From NCBI GenBank assembly GCA_963764955.1, contig CAVXVE010000070.1:62001-126000 (forward strand): a stretch of 64,000 nt of DNA, in the 5' to 3' direction. Numbering within the stretch: position 1 is the first letter of the stretch; every line of letters begins with the position of its first letter. This DNA is from Roseiarcus sp963764955 (GTDB lineage: Bacteria > Pseudomonadota > Alphaproteobacteria > Rhizobiales > Beijerinckiaceae). The notes under the pieces are model-generated. The model saw nothing but the letters and a program-made list of their open reading frames with translations. It was not told where the DNA came from and ran no database searches. Below, piece after piece: positions 9,731 to 19,211 of the stretch. The translations under genes and the position numbers were made by a program.

Positions 9731-11182
9731 TCGACAGGCCGGGCGAGATCGCGATAAAGCGCTGCGTATCGCTTCGCCGGGCCGCGCCAGGACACATCCG
9801 CTCGCATGCCGTTGAGCCTGAGGCGCCGCATCGTCGCCGGATCGCGGCCAATCTCCAGCGCGCGGTCGAGCGCATAGGTCAACGCTTCGACCGACGGGGG
9901 ATAGAACTGGACGCCGGTCGCGACTCCGGCGGCCGTCGCCGCCTCGTTGGCGTCGATGACTGTGTCGGCAAGGCCGCCGACGCGCGCGACGATCGGCGGG
10001 GCGCCGTATCTCAGCGCGCAGAGTTGAGTGAGACCGCAAGGTTCGAAATCGCGACGGCACGACGATGAAATCGGCCCCCGCTTGGATGAGATGGGCCAGC
10101 TGCTCATCGTAGCCGAGAACGCAGGCGACCGAATCCGGCCGCGCAGCGGCCGCGGCGGTGAAACCCGCCTCCAGCGCCGGCTCGCCCGAGCCGAGAATCG
10201 CGAGCTGGGCGCCTTTGACGATGAGGCCGGGCAGCGCCTGCAACAATAGGTCGAGGCCCTTCTGATCCGAAAGGCGCGAGACGACGCCGAACAGCGGCCG
10301 GTCGACCCCTGGCGCCAGCCCCATCCTGGTCTGCAGCGCGGTCTTGTTGCGAACGCGCATGTCGATGCGCATGGCGGTGAAAGTTTGCGCGATCGCGCCG
10401 TCCGTGGCCGGATTCCACACTGTGTCGTCAATGCCGTTGACGATGCCCTGCACGGCGGCGGCGCGGGTGCGCAAAAGCCCGTCCAGCGCCATGCCGAACT
10501 CGGGCGTCAGGATTTCCCGCGCATAGGTCGGCGAAACGGTCGTGATGCGGTCGGAAAGCCGTAAACCCGCCTTGAGATAGCCGACGCCATCGAAATATTC
10601 GACCCCGTCGATGGTGAACGCGTACGGGGGCAGACCCAGCTCGGCGAAGATCGAGCTCGGAAAATGGCCCTGGAAGGCGATGTTGTGGATCGTGATCGCG
10701 GTTCCTGGGCGCGGGCCCTCGGCGTAGTGCAGGTAAGCGGGCGCTAGCGCCGCCTGCCAGTCGTGTGCGTGAACGACCTGAGGCCGGAAAGCATCGATCG
10801 CTCCGAGGCCGATATCCGCCCCGACGCGCGCGAGCGCCGCGAACCGTTGGGCGTTGTCGGGCCAGCCGAGCCCGTCGGGGCCAAGGTAGGGATTGCCGGG
10901 CCGGTCGTAGAGATGCGGAGCGTCGATGGCGAACAGCTCAAGGCCCGCCGCGGCGCCGGCGAGGACGCGCGCCGGCCCGCCAAAGAGATCCGCGTAAGCG
11001 TGCGCGGTCTCTGCGCCGGCGAGCTTGGCGATCACCGCCGGGTAGGCAGGCACGAGGGTCCTCACCTCGACCCCTTCGTGGGCGAGCGCCGCGGGCAGCG
11101 CGCCGACCACGTCGGCAAGCCCCCCGGTTTTGATGAGCGGGAAGATCTCCGAAGCTACCGAGAGAACTTTCAGCCCGCTCAT
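9727..11182 (-). CDS. glgA: Glycogen synthase GlgA (one frameshift)
   Basis: ADP-glucose-dependent glycogen synthase (GT5) that elongates alpha-1,4-glucan chains. Visible motifs are the substrate-binding KTGGLADV near residues 18-25, VVHAHDWQAALAP, TIHNIAFQG, VNGIDDTVWNP and GVVSRLSDQKGLDLL. After VVPSR the reading frame breaks: an extra base in the AAA at 10046-10048 (TTT on the coding strand) shifts it. The family continuation, EPCGLTQL through RVGGLADTV, is in the next frame and ends at 9727. Repaired, the length is 484 residues, normal for GlgA. The ATG at 11182 overlaps the glgC stop (ATGA) and the glgA stop overlaps the glgX start, so the three genes are translationally coupled. Confidence 0.92.
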
Positions 11183-12462
11183 TGCGCGAGCTTGTCGATC
11201 ATCGGCTGGGTGATCAGAGTGACGCCGCTTTCGGTCCGACGGAATCGCTTGGCGTCAAGCTCGGGATCCTCGCCGACGACGAGGCCGTCGGGAATGCGCA
11301 CCTCGCTGTCGATGACCGCTTTGACCAGTCGCACATTGCGTCCGATGTGGACATAGGGCAGCACCACCGTTTCGTGCACGGTGGTGTACGAATGGACGCG
11401 CACCCCGGTAAAAATGAGCGAGCGGCTGAGCGAAGCGCCGGAGACGATGCAGCCGCCCGAAAGCAGCGAAGAGACCGCCAGGCCGCGGCGGCCGTCGACG
11501 TCGTGCACGAATTTCGCCGGCGGCGTGATCTCCCCATAGGTCCAGATCGGCCAGCCGCGGTCGAAAAGGTCCAGTTCGGGGACGACGTCGGTCAGATCGA
11601 TGTTGGCGGCCCAGTAGGCGTCCACGGTTCCGACATCGCGCCAATAGGGCAGGGCCTCTTCGTTCGATGTCACGCACGATTTCGAGAAATGGTGCGCCAC
11701 CGCTTTGCCGTTCTTGACGAGGTAGGGGATGATGTCCTTGCCGAAATCATGGCTCGAATTCTGATCCGCCGCATCGCGCTTGAGAATATCGATCAGGAAC
11801 GACGTCTCGAACACATAGATGCCCATGCTGCACAGCGCGACATCCGGCTTGCCAGGCATGGGCGGCGGGTTCTTCGGCTTCTCAAGGAAAGCAATGATGT
11901 TGTCCTTCGTGTCGATATGCATGACGCCGAAGCCCGTCGCTTCCTCGAGCGACGCCTCGAGGCAGCCGACCGTCACGTCGGCGCCGGATTCGACGTGCTG
12001 CTGGAGCATCTTCTCGTAGTCCATCTTGTAGATGTGATCGCCAGCCAGTAGCACGATGAAGTGGGGACCATAGGGCTCGATGATGTCGATGTTCTGGTAG
12101 ACCGCGTCCGCCGTGCCGAGGTACCACATCGTTTCTGACACGCGCTGGGATGCGGGCAGAATGTCGAAGCTCTCGTTGCGCTCGGGCCGGAAGAAGTTCC
12201 AGCCGCGCTGGAGGTGACGGATCAGGCTGTGGGCCTTGTATTGCGTTGCGACCGCGATGCGGCGAATGCCGGAGTTGAGAGCGTTCGACAATGCGAAATC
12301 GATGATGCGCGACTTGCCGCCGAAATAGACCGCAGGCTTGGCGCGCCGGTCGGTGAGCTCGAGCAGGCGGCTGCCCCGGCCGCCAGCGAGCACGTAGGCC
12401 ATCGAATGGCGCGCGAACGGCGGTGAAACGCCGAGCTCCTTTGCTGTTTTTAGCTTGGGCAT
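11179..12462 (-). CDS. glgC: Glucose-1-phosphate adenylyltransferase GlgC
   Basis: ADP-glucose pyrophosphorylase, the committed step of glycogen synthesis: glucose-1-phosphate plus ATP gives ADP-glucose plus pyrophosphate. The 427-residue protein has the nucleotidyltransferase signature VLAGGRGSRLLELTDRRAKP with the key Arg and Lys, the GTADAVYQN motif, the catalytic Asp region LLAGDHIYKMDY and the sugar-binding FLEKPK. The C-terminal left-handed beta-helix is recognisable from VRVHSYTTVHETVVLP and IGRNVRLVKAVID. Length and motifs are standard for bacterial GlgC, normally a tetramer under allosteric control. GGAG lies ten bases before the ATG. It is 11 bases downstream of glgB and overlaps glgA by four bases. 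Confidence 0.96.
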   Translation of the reverse strand: MPKLKTAKELGVSPPFARHSMAYVLAGGRGSRLLELTDRRAKPAVYFGGKSRIIDFALSNALNSGIRRIAVATQYKAHSLIRHLQRGWNFFRPERNESFDILPASQRVSETMWYLGTADAVYQNIDIIEPYGPHFIVLLAGDHIYKMDYEKMLQQHVESGADVTVGCLEASLEEATGFGVMHIDTKDNIIAFLEKPKNPPPMPGKPDVALCSMGIYVFETSFLIDILKRDAADQNSSHDFGKDIIPYLVKNGKAVAHHFSKSCVTSNEEALPYWRDVGTVDAYWAANIDLTDVVPELDLFDRGWPIWTYGEITPPAKFVHDVDGRRGLAVSSLLSGGCIVSGASLSRSLIFTGVRVHSYTTVHETVVLPYVHIGRNVRLVKAVIDSEVRIPDGLVVGEDPELDAKRFRRTESGVTLITQPMIDKLAQ

Positions 12463-12473
12463 CTCGAACTCCG

Positions 12474-14690
12474 TTAGGACGCTGGCTCTTCTGCTGGGGG
12501 CGGACTGAAAACGAGGAACAAGGTTGCGAGCGGCGGCAATGTCAGGGTCGCCGACGTGGGCAAGCCGTGCGCGGGAAGTTCCTCAGACGTGACGCCGCCG
12601 AGATTGCCCATATTCGAGCCGCCATAAGAAGCGGCGTCGCTGTTGAGCGCCTCGCGCCAGAAACCCCGATAAGGCAGGCCGAGACGGTAGCCCAGGCGCG
12701 GCTCCGGGGTAAAATTGCATACGACCGCGACCGGCGGGTCGCTCCGCGCGCCGAACCGGAGAAAGGCCAGCACCGACTGCGTGTCGTCGTTGACCACGAT
12801 CCAGCGAAAGCCGTCGGGTTCGCAATCACGCGCGTAGAGCGCAGGCGTCTCGCGATAGAGCCGGTTGAGATCACGGATCCAAGCCTGGATCCCTTGATGC
12901 GGCTTATGGTCGAGCAGCCACCAGGGGAGAGATTCCGTGGCGTTCCACTCGCTTGTCTGACCAAACTCCTGACCCATGAACAGGAGCTTCTTGCCGGGGT
13001 GCCCCCACATGAAGCCATAGAAGGCGCGCGCATTGGCGAAGCGCTGCCATTCGTCGCCCGGCATCTTGTAGATGACCGAGCGTTTGCCGTGGACGACCTC
13101 ATCGTGTGAGATCGGCAGGACGAAGTTCTCGCTGAAGGCGTAAAGAAGGCCGAATGTCAGCTTGTTGTGATGCCAGCGGCGATAGATCGGATCTTCCGAC
13201 ACATAGTCGAGGGTGTCGTGCATCCAGCCCATGTTCCACTTGAAGCCGAACCCCAGGCCGCCCTGGTCGGTCGGCCGTGAAACGCCGGGAAAGGCCGTCG
13301 ATTCCTCGGCGATCGTGACGCTCCCCGGAAAGGCGCCATAGACAAGCTCGTTGGCGCGGCGCAGGAACGCGATCGCTTCGCGATTTTCGCGGCTGCCATC
13401 CGGGTTCGGCAGCCACTCGCCCTCCTTGCGCGAGTAGTCGAGATAGAGCATCGAGGCGACCGCATCGACGCGCAATCCGTCGATATGGAAGCGGTCGACC
13501 CAGTAAAGCGCGTTGCAATAGAGGAAATTGGCGACCTCGGTGCGGCCGAAATTGTAGATCGCGGTGTTCCAATCCGGGTGGAAGCCCTTGCGCGGGTCGG
13601 CATGTTCATAAAGCGCGGTGCCGTCGAAATGCGCGAGCCCCTGCGCGTCGGTGGGGAAATGCGCCGGAACCCAATCGACGATGACGCCAAGGCCTGTGGC
13701 GTGCGCACGATCGACGAAGCGCGCGAAACCGGCTGGCTCGCCGAAGCGGCGGGTCGGCGCGAACAGGCCGATCGGCTGGTAGCCCCAGGATTCATCGAGC
13801 GGATGCTCGCTGATCGGCAGTAGCTCGATGTGGGTGTAGCCGAGATCGGCGACATAGGGGATGAGCTGGTCGGCGAGTTCGTCGTAGGTGAGAAACCGGC
13901 CGCCCTCGGCGCGCCGCCAGGAGCCGAGATGCGCTTCGTAGATTGACATCGGCTTGCGACGCGGTTCGCCCTCGCGTCGCTTGGCCATGAATTCGGCGTC
14001 GGTCCAGGAGAAGTCGGCGCTGTGCGCCACGACCGAGGCAGTCGACGGCCTGAGCTCGCCCTCGAAACCGAACGGATCGGCTTTAAGCGGCAACAGGGCG
14101 CCCTCGGGGCCTAAAAGCTCGAATTTATAGACCGCTCCGACCGTCAATTCGGGGACGAAGATCTCCCAGAGGCCGCTGTCGAAGCGCCGTCGCATCTGGC
14201 AGCGCCGTCCGTCCCACTGATTGAAATCGCCAACGACGGAAACGCGCGTCGCATTGGGCGCCCATACCGCAAAGAGCACCCCGTCGACGCCTTCGTGACG
14301 GATGAGCTGGGCGCCGAGCCGACGGTAGAGCTGCCGATGCGTGCCCTCCCGCACCAGATAATCGTCGAGCGGGCCCAGTGCTGGCCCGAACGCATAAGGG
14401 TCAATGTATGAGAAGGCTCCATGCGCGGTTTTGACTTCGACGCGATAGGCCGGCCGCTGCTTGGCCGATGGGATCAGCGCCTCGAAAAAGTCGTCCTTGC
14501 GACGGAGCAACTCGGCCATGACCGCGCCGTCGCGGGTGAGCGCGCGGACGGAGATCGCCTCGGGCGCAAAGACGCGGATTGCCCACCCGGCGGCGGTCTG
14601 GTGGGGACCGAGCACGGCGAACGGATCGGCTTTGCGGGCGCCCGCGATCGCGTCGAGATCTTCATCCCGCGCTCTCCATTCCTCCCGCAT
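12474..14690 (-). CDS. glgB: 1,4-alpha-glucan branching enzyme GlgB
   Basis: Introduces alpha-1,6 branches into glycogen. The 738-residue protein has the usual tandem N-terminal CBM48-like domains (DPFAVLGPHQ at the start; GVLFAVWAPNATRVSVVGDFNQWDGR in the second). The GH13 barrel follows: SWGYQPIGLFAPTRRFG, IDGLRVDAVASMLYLDYSR with the nucleophile Asp, VTIAEESTAFP with the acid/base Glu, and LPISHDEVVHGK with the third carboxylate. The C-terminal beta-sandwich ends the protein. The start ATG has AGGAG eight bases upstream. It lies 20 bases after glgP and 11 before glgC, so it is in the middle of the operon. No defect is seen. Confidence 0.97.
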   Translation of the reverse strand: MREEWRARDEDLDAIAGARKADPFAVLGPHQTAAGWAIRVFAPEAISVRALTRDGAVMAELLRRKDDFFEALIPSAKQRPAYRVEVKTAHGAFSYIDPYAFGPALGPLDDYLVREGTHRQLYRRLGAQLIRHEGVDGVLFAVWAPNATRVSVVGDFNQWDGRRCQMRRRFDSGLWEIFVPELTVGAVYKFELLGPEGALLPLKADPFGFEGELRPSTASVVAHSADFSWTDAEFMAKRREGEPRRKPMSIYEAHLGSWRRAEGGRFLTYDELADQLIPYVADLGYTHIELLPISEHPLDESWGYQPIGLFAPTRRFGEPAGFARFVDRAHATGLGVIVDWVPAHFPTDAQGLAHFDGTALYEHADPRKGFHPDWNTAIYNFGRTEVANFLYCNALYWVDRFHIDGLRVDAVASMLYLDYSRKEGEWLPNPDGSRENREAIAFLRRANELVYGAFPGSVTIAEESTAFPGVSRPTDQGGLGFGFKWNMGWMHDTLDYVSEDPIYRRWHHNKLTFGLLYAFSENFVLPISHDEVVHGKRSVIYKMPGDEWQRFANARAFYGFMWGHPGKKLLFMGQEFGQTSEWNATESLPWWLLDHKPHQGIQAWIRDLNRLYRETPALYARDCEPDGFRWIVVNDDTQSVLAFLRFGARSDPPVAVVCNFTPEPRLGYRLGLPYRGFWREALNSDAASYGGSNMGNLGGVTSEELPAHGLPTSATLTLPPLATLFLVFSPPPAEEPAS

Positions 14691-14710
14691 GACAGTCTCC
14701 TTGCCGCAGC

Positions 14711-17197
14711 TTAAACTATCGGCGTGAATGGAGCGTTCCAGATTTCTTTTGCGTATTCGGCGATTGTGCGGTCGGAGGAAAACCAGCCGACATTGGCGGT
14801 GTTGAGAATGCTCGACCGCATCCAGCGCTTACGGTCGCGCCAGGCCTCGTCGATCTTCATCTGCGCCGCCCAATAGGCGTCGAAGTCGGCGCAGATCATA
14901 AAATAATCGTGATGGGTCAGCATATCGACAAGGCCGCGATACCGCGCGGCGTCGTCGGTCGAGAACACGCCCGAGCCGATTTCGTCGAGCGCCTCGCGCA
15001 GAATCGGGGAAGCTGCGATGTATTCGGTGGAGTCGATACCCTTGGCGCGCGCGGCTTCGACCTCGGACGCGGTCATGCCGAAAATAAAGATGTTGTCGTC
15101 GCCAACCATATCGCGCATCTCGACATTCGCCCCGTCGAGAGTGCCCACCGTGAGCGCGCCATTGAGCGCCATCTTCATATTGCCGGTGCCGGAGGCCTCC
15201 ATGCCGGCGGTCGAAATCTGTTCCGACAGGTCGGCGGCCGGCATGATGATCTCGGCCAGCGAGACGTTGTAGTTGGGCAGGAACACGACCTTCAAGAGGC
15301 CGCGCACGGTCGGATCCGAATTGACGACTTTGGCGACGTCGATGGCGAGCTTGATGATGAGCTTGGCCTGCGTGTAGCTCGCCGCCGCTTTGCCCGAGAA
15401 GATCTTGACCCGGGGCGCGAAGTCGATGGTCGGGTTGGCGCGGATGGCGTTGTAGCGCGCGACCGTCTCGAGAAGATTGAGCAGCTGACGCTTGTACTCG
15501 TGGATCCGCTTGACCTGGACGTCGAACATCGCGTCCGGGTCGACGCGCAGGCTGAGCTGATCGGCGATGGTGCGCGCGAGCGTGACTTTCCGGTTCCGCC
15601 GCGCCTGAGCCACGCGCTCCTGCAGAGAGGCGTCATCGACGTGCGCGGCGAGGCCCTTGAGCGCATGATAGTCGTCGAGCGCCCGCTCGCCGAGCGTCGA
15701 GCCAATGATCGCGGTCAAATCCGGATTGCACTCGATGAGCCAGCGCCGAAACGTAATGCCGTTGGTCTTGTTGACGATCCGGCCGGGATAGACTGAATTC
15801 AAGGAATGGAACACGGTCTTGCGCATGAGGTCAGTGTGCAACCCCGAAACGCCGTTGATCTTGTGCGAGCCGATGAAGGCGAGGTTCCCCATTCTCACCC
15901 GGCGGCCGGCGTGTTCGTCGATGAGCGAAACGGCGGCGAGCAGGCCCGCGTCGACGAATCCGCGCCGTCGCGCGCCGTCGAGATGGGCGGCGTTGATCAG
16001 GTAGATGATCTGCATGTGGCGGGGAAGCACGCGCTCCATCAACGGCACCGGCCAGGTTTCGAGGGCTTCCGGCAGCAGGGTGTGATTGGTGTAGGAGAAT
16101 GTCGCCTGGGTGATCGCCCAGGCCTCGTCCCATTCGACCTTGTTGAGGTCGACGAGGATGCGCATCAGTTCCGCGATGCCGATCGCAGGATGGGTGTCGT
16201 TGAGCTGGACTGCGGCATGTTCGCCGAGCGTGCGCACGTCGCCCCATTGCTTGATGTGGCGGCGAATGAGATCGAGCAGCGAAGCGGACGTGAAGAAATA
16301 CTCCTGCCTGAGCCGCAATTCCTGGCCGGCTGGAGTGGCGTCGCTGGGGTAGAGAACCTTCGAGATCGCCTGCGCGCGGACCGCTTCGGAAAACGCGCCG
16401 ACATAGTCGCCGGCGTTGAAAGCTTCGAGCTTGAGCGGGTCGGTCGCGCGCGCAGACCACAGGCGCAGCGTATTGACGTGGCGGCCGCGCCAGCCGACGA
16501 TCGGCGTATCGTAGGCGACCGCCTCGACCGTCTCCGAGGGATGCCAGACGTGATGGGCGCGCTCGTCCTCGCCCTGTATCATTTCGACCCAGCCGCCGAA
16601 GCCGATCGCGTAATTGTATTCGGGACGCACGAACTCCCACGGATTGCCGTTGACGAGCCAGTCCTCGGGCGTTTCCTGCTGCCAGCCGCCCCGGATGATC
16701 TGGCGGAAGAGGCCATTGTCGTAGCGGATGCCGTAGCCGTGCGCGGCGATGGACAACGTCGCCATGCTGTCCATGAAACAGGCGGCGAGGCGACCGAGGC
16801 CGCCATTGCCGAGCGCGGCGTCAGGCTCGATTCGGCGCAGGTCCGAAAGCTTGACGCCAAGCTCATCGAGCGCTTCGCTCATTGGCTCAGCGACGCCGAG
16901 ATTGGTCAGGGCGTCGAACAGCAGGCGGCCGATCAGGAACTCGAGCGAGAGGTAATAGACGCGCTTGCGCCCATCGGTGTAGACGGCGTTCAGGGACTCG
17001 AGCCAGCGCCCAACGATGATGTCGCGGGTGGCGAACGTCACCGCCAGAAACCAGTCGCGCGGGGTCGCGAGCTCCGGAACCTTGCCGACGGCGTAAGTCA
17101 GTTTCGCCAGCACCGCGGACTTGAGTTCCGCCGCGGAATAGGGACGCATCTCGGCCGTTTCCGGCGCGGGTTTGTCGGTGGTGACAAGCTCGTCCAT
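14711..17197 (-). CDS. glgP: Glycogen phosphorylase GlgP
   Basis: Releases glucose-1-phosphate from glycogen or maltodextrin ends using phosphate and pyridoxal phosphate (GT35). The 828-residue protein shows LGNGGLGRLAACFMDSMATL near the N-terminus, FTNHTL-type sequence (SYTNHTLLPEALE), the glucose site region and the PLP lysine in EASGTGNMKMALNGALTVGTLDGANVEM; the lysine follows GTGNM. It is the first gene of the five-gene glycogen unit, so breakdown and synthesis enzymes are probably made together. No promoter stands out in the 120 bases upstream. No frameshift is seen. Confidence 0.97.
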   Translation of the reverse strand: MDELVTTDKPAPETAEMRPYSAAELKSAVLAKLTYAVGKVPELATPRDWFLAVTFATRDIIVGRWLESLNAVYTDGRKRVYYLSLEFLIGRLLFDALTNLGVAEPMSEALDELGVKLSDLRRIEPDAALGNGGLGRLAACFMDSMATLSIAAHGYGIRYDNGLFRQIIRGGWQQETPEDWLVNGNPWEFVRPEYNYAIGFGGWVEMIQGEDERAHHVWHPSETVEAVAYDTPIVGWRGRHVNTLRLWSARATDPLKLEAFNAGDYVGAFSEAVRAQAISKVLYPSDATPAGQELRLRQEYFFTSASLLDLIRRHIKQWGDVRTLGEHAAVQLNDTHPAIGIAELMRILVDLNKVEWDEAWAITQATFSYTNHTLLPEALETWPVPLMERVLPRHMQIIYLINAAHLDGARRRGFVDAGLLAAVSLIDEHAGRRVRMGNLAFIGSHKINGVSGLHTDLMRKTVFHSLNSVYPGRIVNKTNGITFRRWLIECNPDLTAIIGSTLGERALDDYHALKGLAAHVDDASLQERVAQARRNRKVTLARTIADQLSLRVDPDAMFDVQVKRIHEYKRQLLNLLETVARYNAIRANPTIDFAPRVKIFSGKAAASYTQAKLIIKLAIDVAKVVNSDPTVRGLLKVVFLPNYNVSLAEIIMPAADLSEQISTAGMEASGTGNMKMALNGALTVGTLDGANVEMRDMVGDDNIFIFGMTASEVEAARAKGIDSTEYIAASPILREALDEIGSGVFSTDDAARYRGLVDMLTHHDYFMICADFDAYWAAQMKIDEAWRDRKRWMRSSILNTANVGWFSSDRTIAEYAKEIWNAPFTPIV

Positions 17198-17318
17198 AAA
17201 ACGCCCCGCCTCAGTTCTGGGGCGGCTTTGGGCCGCCGATCCGTTGGAATGTTAAACACGGGGCGCTGGGCGGCACAATCTCCCATCGGGGCCTGCCGGC
17301 TCATGGCCGGCCGTCCGG

Positions 17319-17981
17319 TCACGGATTCGGGGTCGTCTCCGGGGTGGAGCCGGTCGGCGGCTTCGCCGCGCGAATTTGCGCTTGAATGGCGTTAAGCTCG
17401 GCGGTTGCAGAGGTGATTTGGCCCTGCAAGGCCTCGAACTGCTTCTGCGCGGACGCGGTCTGGCTCTGAGCGTCCGCGAGAGCCTTGCGCGCTGCGTCGG
17501 CCTCGCCCTGGACGCGTGTCTCTTCGGCTGCGAGGGCCTGGTCCTGGCTCTGCAGCGCCGCCGCGCGGTCGCTTTCGTCCTTGAGCCTCGCATCGACGGC
17601 CTGCAGGTCGCGGGTCTTCGCGCCCGCCTCCTCCTGGGCCCCGGAAATGGCGAGTTTGGCGTCGCCGATCTGCTTGGTCAGATCGGCGAGCTCATTCTGC
17701 GCCGACGCCCTCGCGGCGGTCGCGTCCGAGAGCGCCTTCTCGGCGTCGGCGGCCCGCTTTTTCAAGTCCGCAGCCACGCCCGCCGACTTTTGCAGGTTTT
17801 GCAGATCCGAGGCCAGGGATTCACGCGCCCGTTCCACGGTCCTCAGCTGCTCGGTCAACTGAGACTGGGTCTGCCCGCCTTGCCACCAAAAGAAGCCGGC
17901 GACTAGCCAGCCGGCGGCCGCCAGGACCGCCAGCGCCAGAGACTTTGCTCGATGCGATAATTCGTCGCTCTCATCCACCAT
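17319..17981 (-). CDS. Membrane-anchored coiled-coil protein, function unknown
   Basis: A 220-residue protein with one transmembrane segment near residues 15-33 (SLALAVLAAAGWLVAGFFWW), followed by a long, nearly uninterrupted alpha-helical region rich in Ala, Gln, Glu, Lys and Asp from about residue 40 to 205, strongly suggesting a coiled coil. The C-terminal end is a short Pro/Thr tail. The orientation is probably inside N-terminus with a periplasmic coiled coil. The ATG at 17981 has GGAG nine bases upstream, so I prefer it to an upstream ATG at 18086. It precedes glgP on the same strand with a 121-base gap. No specific family is recognised; such proteins can scaffold the envelope. Confidence 0.7.
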   Translation of the reverse strand: MVDESDELSHRAKSLALAVLAAAGWLVAGFFWWQGGQTQSQLTEQLRTVERARESLASDLQNLQKSAGVAADLKKRAADAEKALSDATAARASAQNELADLTKQIGDAKLAISGAQEEAGAKTRDLQAVDARLKDESDRAAALQSQDQALAAEETRVQGEADAARKALADAQSQTASAQKQFEALQGQITSATAELNAIQAQIRAAKPPTGSTPETTPNP

Positions 17982-18307
17982 GACGTGTCTCCTTGAGGCC
18001 TCGCGTCGAGGGCGATGGCCTTGAGCCAGGAGGCATGTCGCCATATTGCGAGCAGCGAGGCGGCCAGCCAAGCACAAAATTTTCAAACTTGCCGAAGCCT
18101 GCGTTTATCGGTCTCAGTTAAGGCGAAAAAGGCGTCAATGACCGCCGCATGCTGGGGTCGACTTGGCGCCGGAGCCGATGAGAGGAATTTTTCATTTGTC
18201 AATGAGTCGCCGCGCCGTCTATGGTCGCGGCGCGCTGGAATCGAGGGGGGCGCGGCGCGTGGCGTCGTTTCGCCGATATGCGCGTGAGGGTGAAGGAGAC
18301 GGGTTGT
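17982..18307 (+). other. Divergent intergenic region upstream of ctaC
   Basis: About 326 bases without a gene between the divergently transcribed coiled-coil gene and ctaC. On the plus strand a weak sigma-70-like pair is possible: TTGTCA at 18196 and TATGGT at 18220, 18 bases apart, about 80 bases before the ctaC ATG. This is a guess from spacing alone. A Shine-Dalgarno GAAGGAG lies at 18292-18298. Confidence 0.3.
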
Positions 18308-19162
18308 ATGCGCGTACGCTCAAACGCGATCATGGCGAGCCTCTCGGCGCTGTTGCCTTCGCTGATCGCGCCGAAGGCTGGGGCGGCCCTTGTGGGCGCG
18401 CCCCATGACGGTGGGATCGGCTTTCTGCCGGCCAACGCCCAGATCGCCGACGATATGTTCTGGTTCCACAACGATATCCTGCTTCCGGTGACCATCGGCA
18501 TATGCCTGCTGGTGCTCGGACTCATCGTCTATATCGTCTGGCGTTTCAACGAGACCGCCAACCCGGTGCCCTCGCGGCGGACGCATCACGCGGGGATCGA
18601 GATCATCTGGACGGTCGCCCCCGCGCTTCTGCTGGTCTTCATCGCGGTGCCGTCCTTCCGCCTGCTCGCGGACCAACTCATCATTCCCGCTCCCGACCTG
18701 ACGGTGAAGGTGACGGCGTCGCAGTGGCATTGGAACTACGGCTATCCGAAATCCGTGGGCGGGTTTGCATTCAATTCGCTCTATGTCGAGGATAAGGACC
18801 TCAAGCCCGGCCAGCCGCGCGTCATCACCGCCGACAATCCGATGGTCGTTCCAGTCGGCAAGGTGATCGAAGTCGACGTAACCTCGCAGGACGTCATTCA
18901 CTCGTTCTCGGTGCCGTCGTTCGGCGTCAAGATCGACGCGATTCCGGGCCGTCTTAACAAATCCTGGTTCAAGGCCGACCAGGTCGGTATGTTCTACGGA
19001 CAGTGCTCGAACATCTGTGGCATTGACCACGCCTTCATGCCGATCAATGTCCGGGTGGTCAGCCAACCGGACTACGAGGCGTGGCTCGGCCAGGCCAAGA
19101 AGGAATACTCGGTCCTCGACCAGGTCGACGTCGCGGCGGCGCCGTTCGTCCATCATCCTTAG
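18308..19162 (+). CDS. ctaC: Cytochrome c oxidase subunit II CtaC
   Basis: Subunit II of an aa3-type cytochrome c oxidase; it takes electrons from cytochrome c through the binuclear CuA centre. The 284-residue protein has an N-terminal signal-like segment, two transmembrane helices, the aromatic motif SQWHWNYGY and the CuA ligands in DVIHSF and the downstream QCSNICGIDHAFMP (two Cys, His, Met plus Glu-like positions). No C-terminal cytochrome c domain is present, so this is a standard aa3 subunit rather than a caa3 type. The ATG at 18308 follows GAAGGAG; earlier in-frame starts lack a site. It is the first gene of ctaC-ctaD-ctaG-ctaE. Confidence 0.96.
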   Translation: MRVRSNAIMASLSALLPSLIAPKAGAALVGAPHDGGIGFLPANAQIADDMFWFHNDILLPVTIGICLLVLGLIVYIVWRFNETANPVPSRRTHHAGIEIIWTVAPALLLVFIAVPSFRLLADQLIIPAPDLTVKVTASQWHWNYGYPKSVGGFAFNSLYVEDKDLKPGQPRVITADNPMVVPVGKVIEVDVTSQDVIHSFSVPSFGVKIDAIPGRLNKSWFKADQVGMFYGQCSNICGIDHAFMPINVRVVSQPDYEAWLGQAKKEYSVLDQVDVAAAPFVHHP

Positions 19163-19211
19163 TCGGCGCCGCCACAGGCCAGCCGATCATGCACCACCGG
19201 AGTCGTTAGAC

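Noticed and set aside
17221..17311. Two GC-rich hairpins (GGCGGC/GCCGCC at 17221-17237 and GCCGGC/GCCGGC at 17295-17311) as terminators of the coiled-coil gene
   Set aside because: Neither is followed by a T-run on the minus strand, and such short GC palindromes are common by chance here.
15806..17395. A 529-codon open frame opposite glgP
   Set aside because: A shadow of the phosphorylase gene with unnatural composition.
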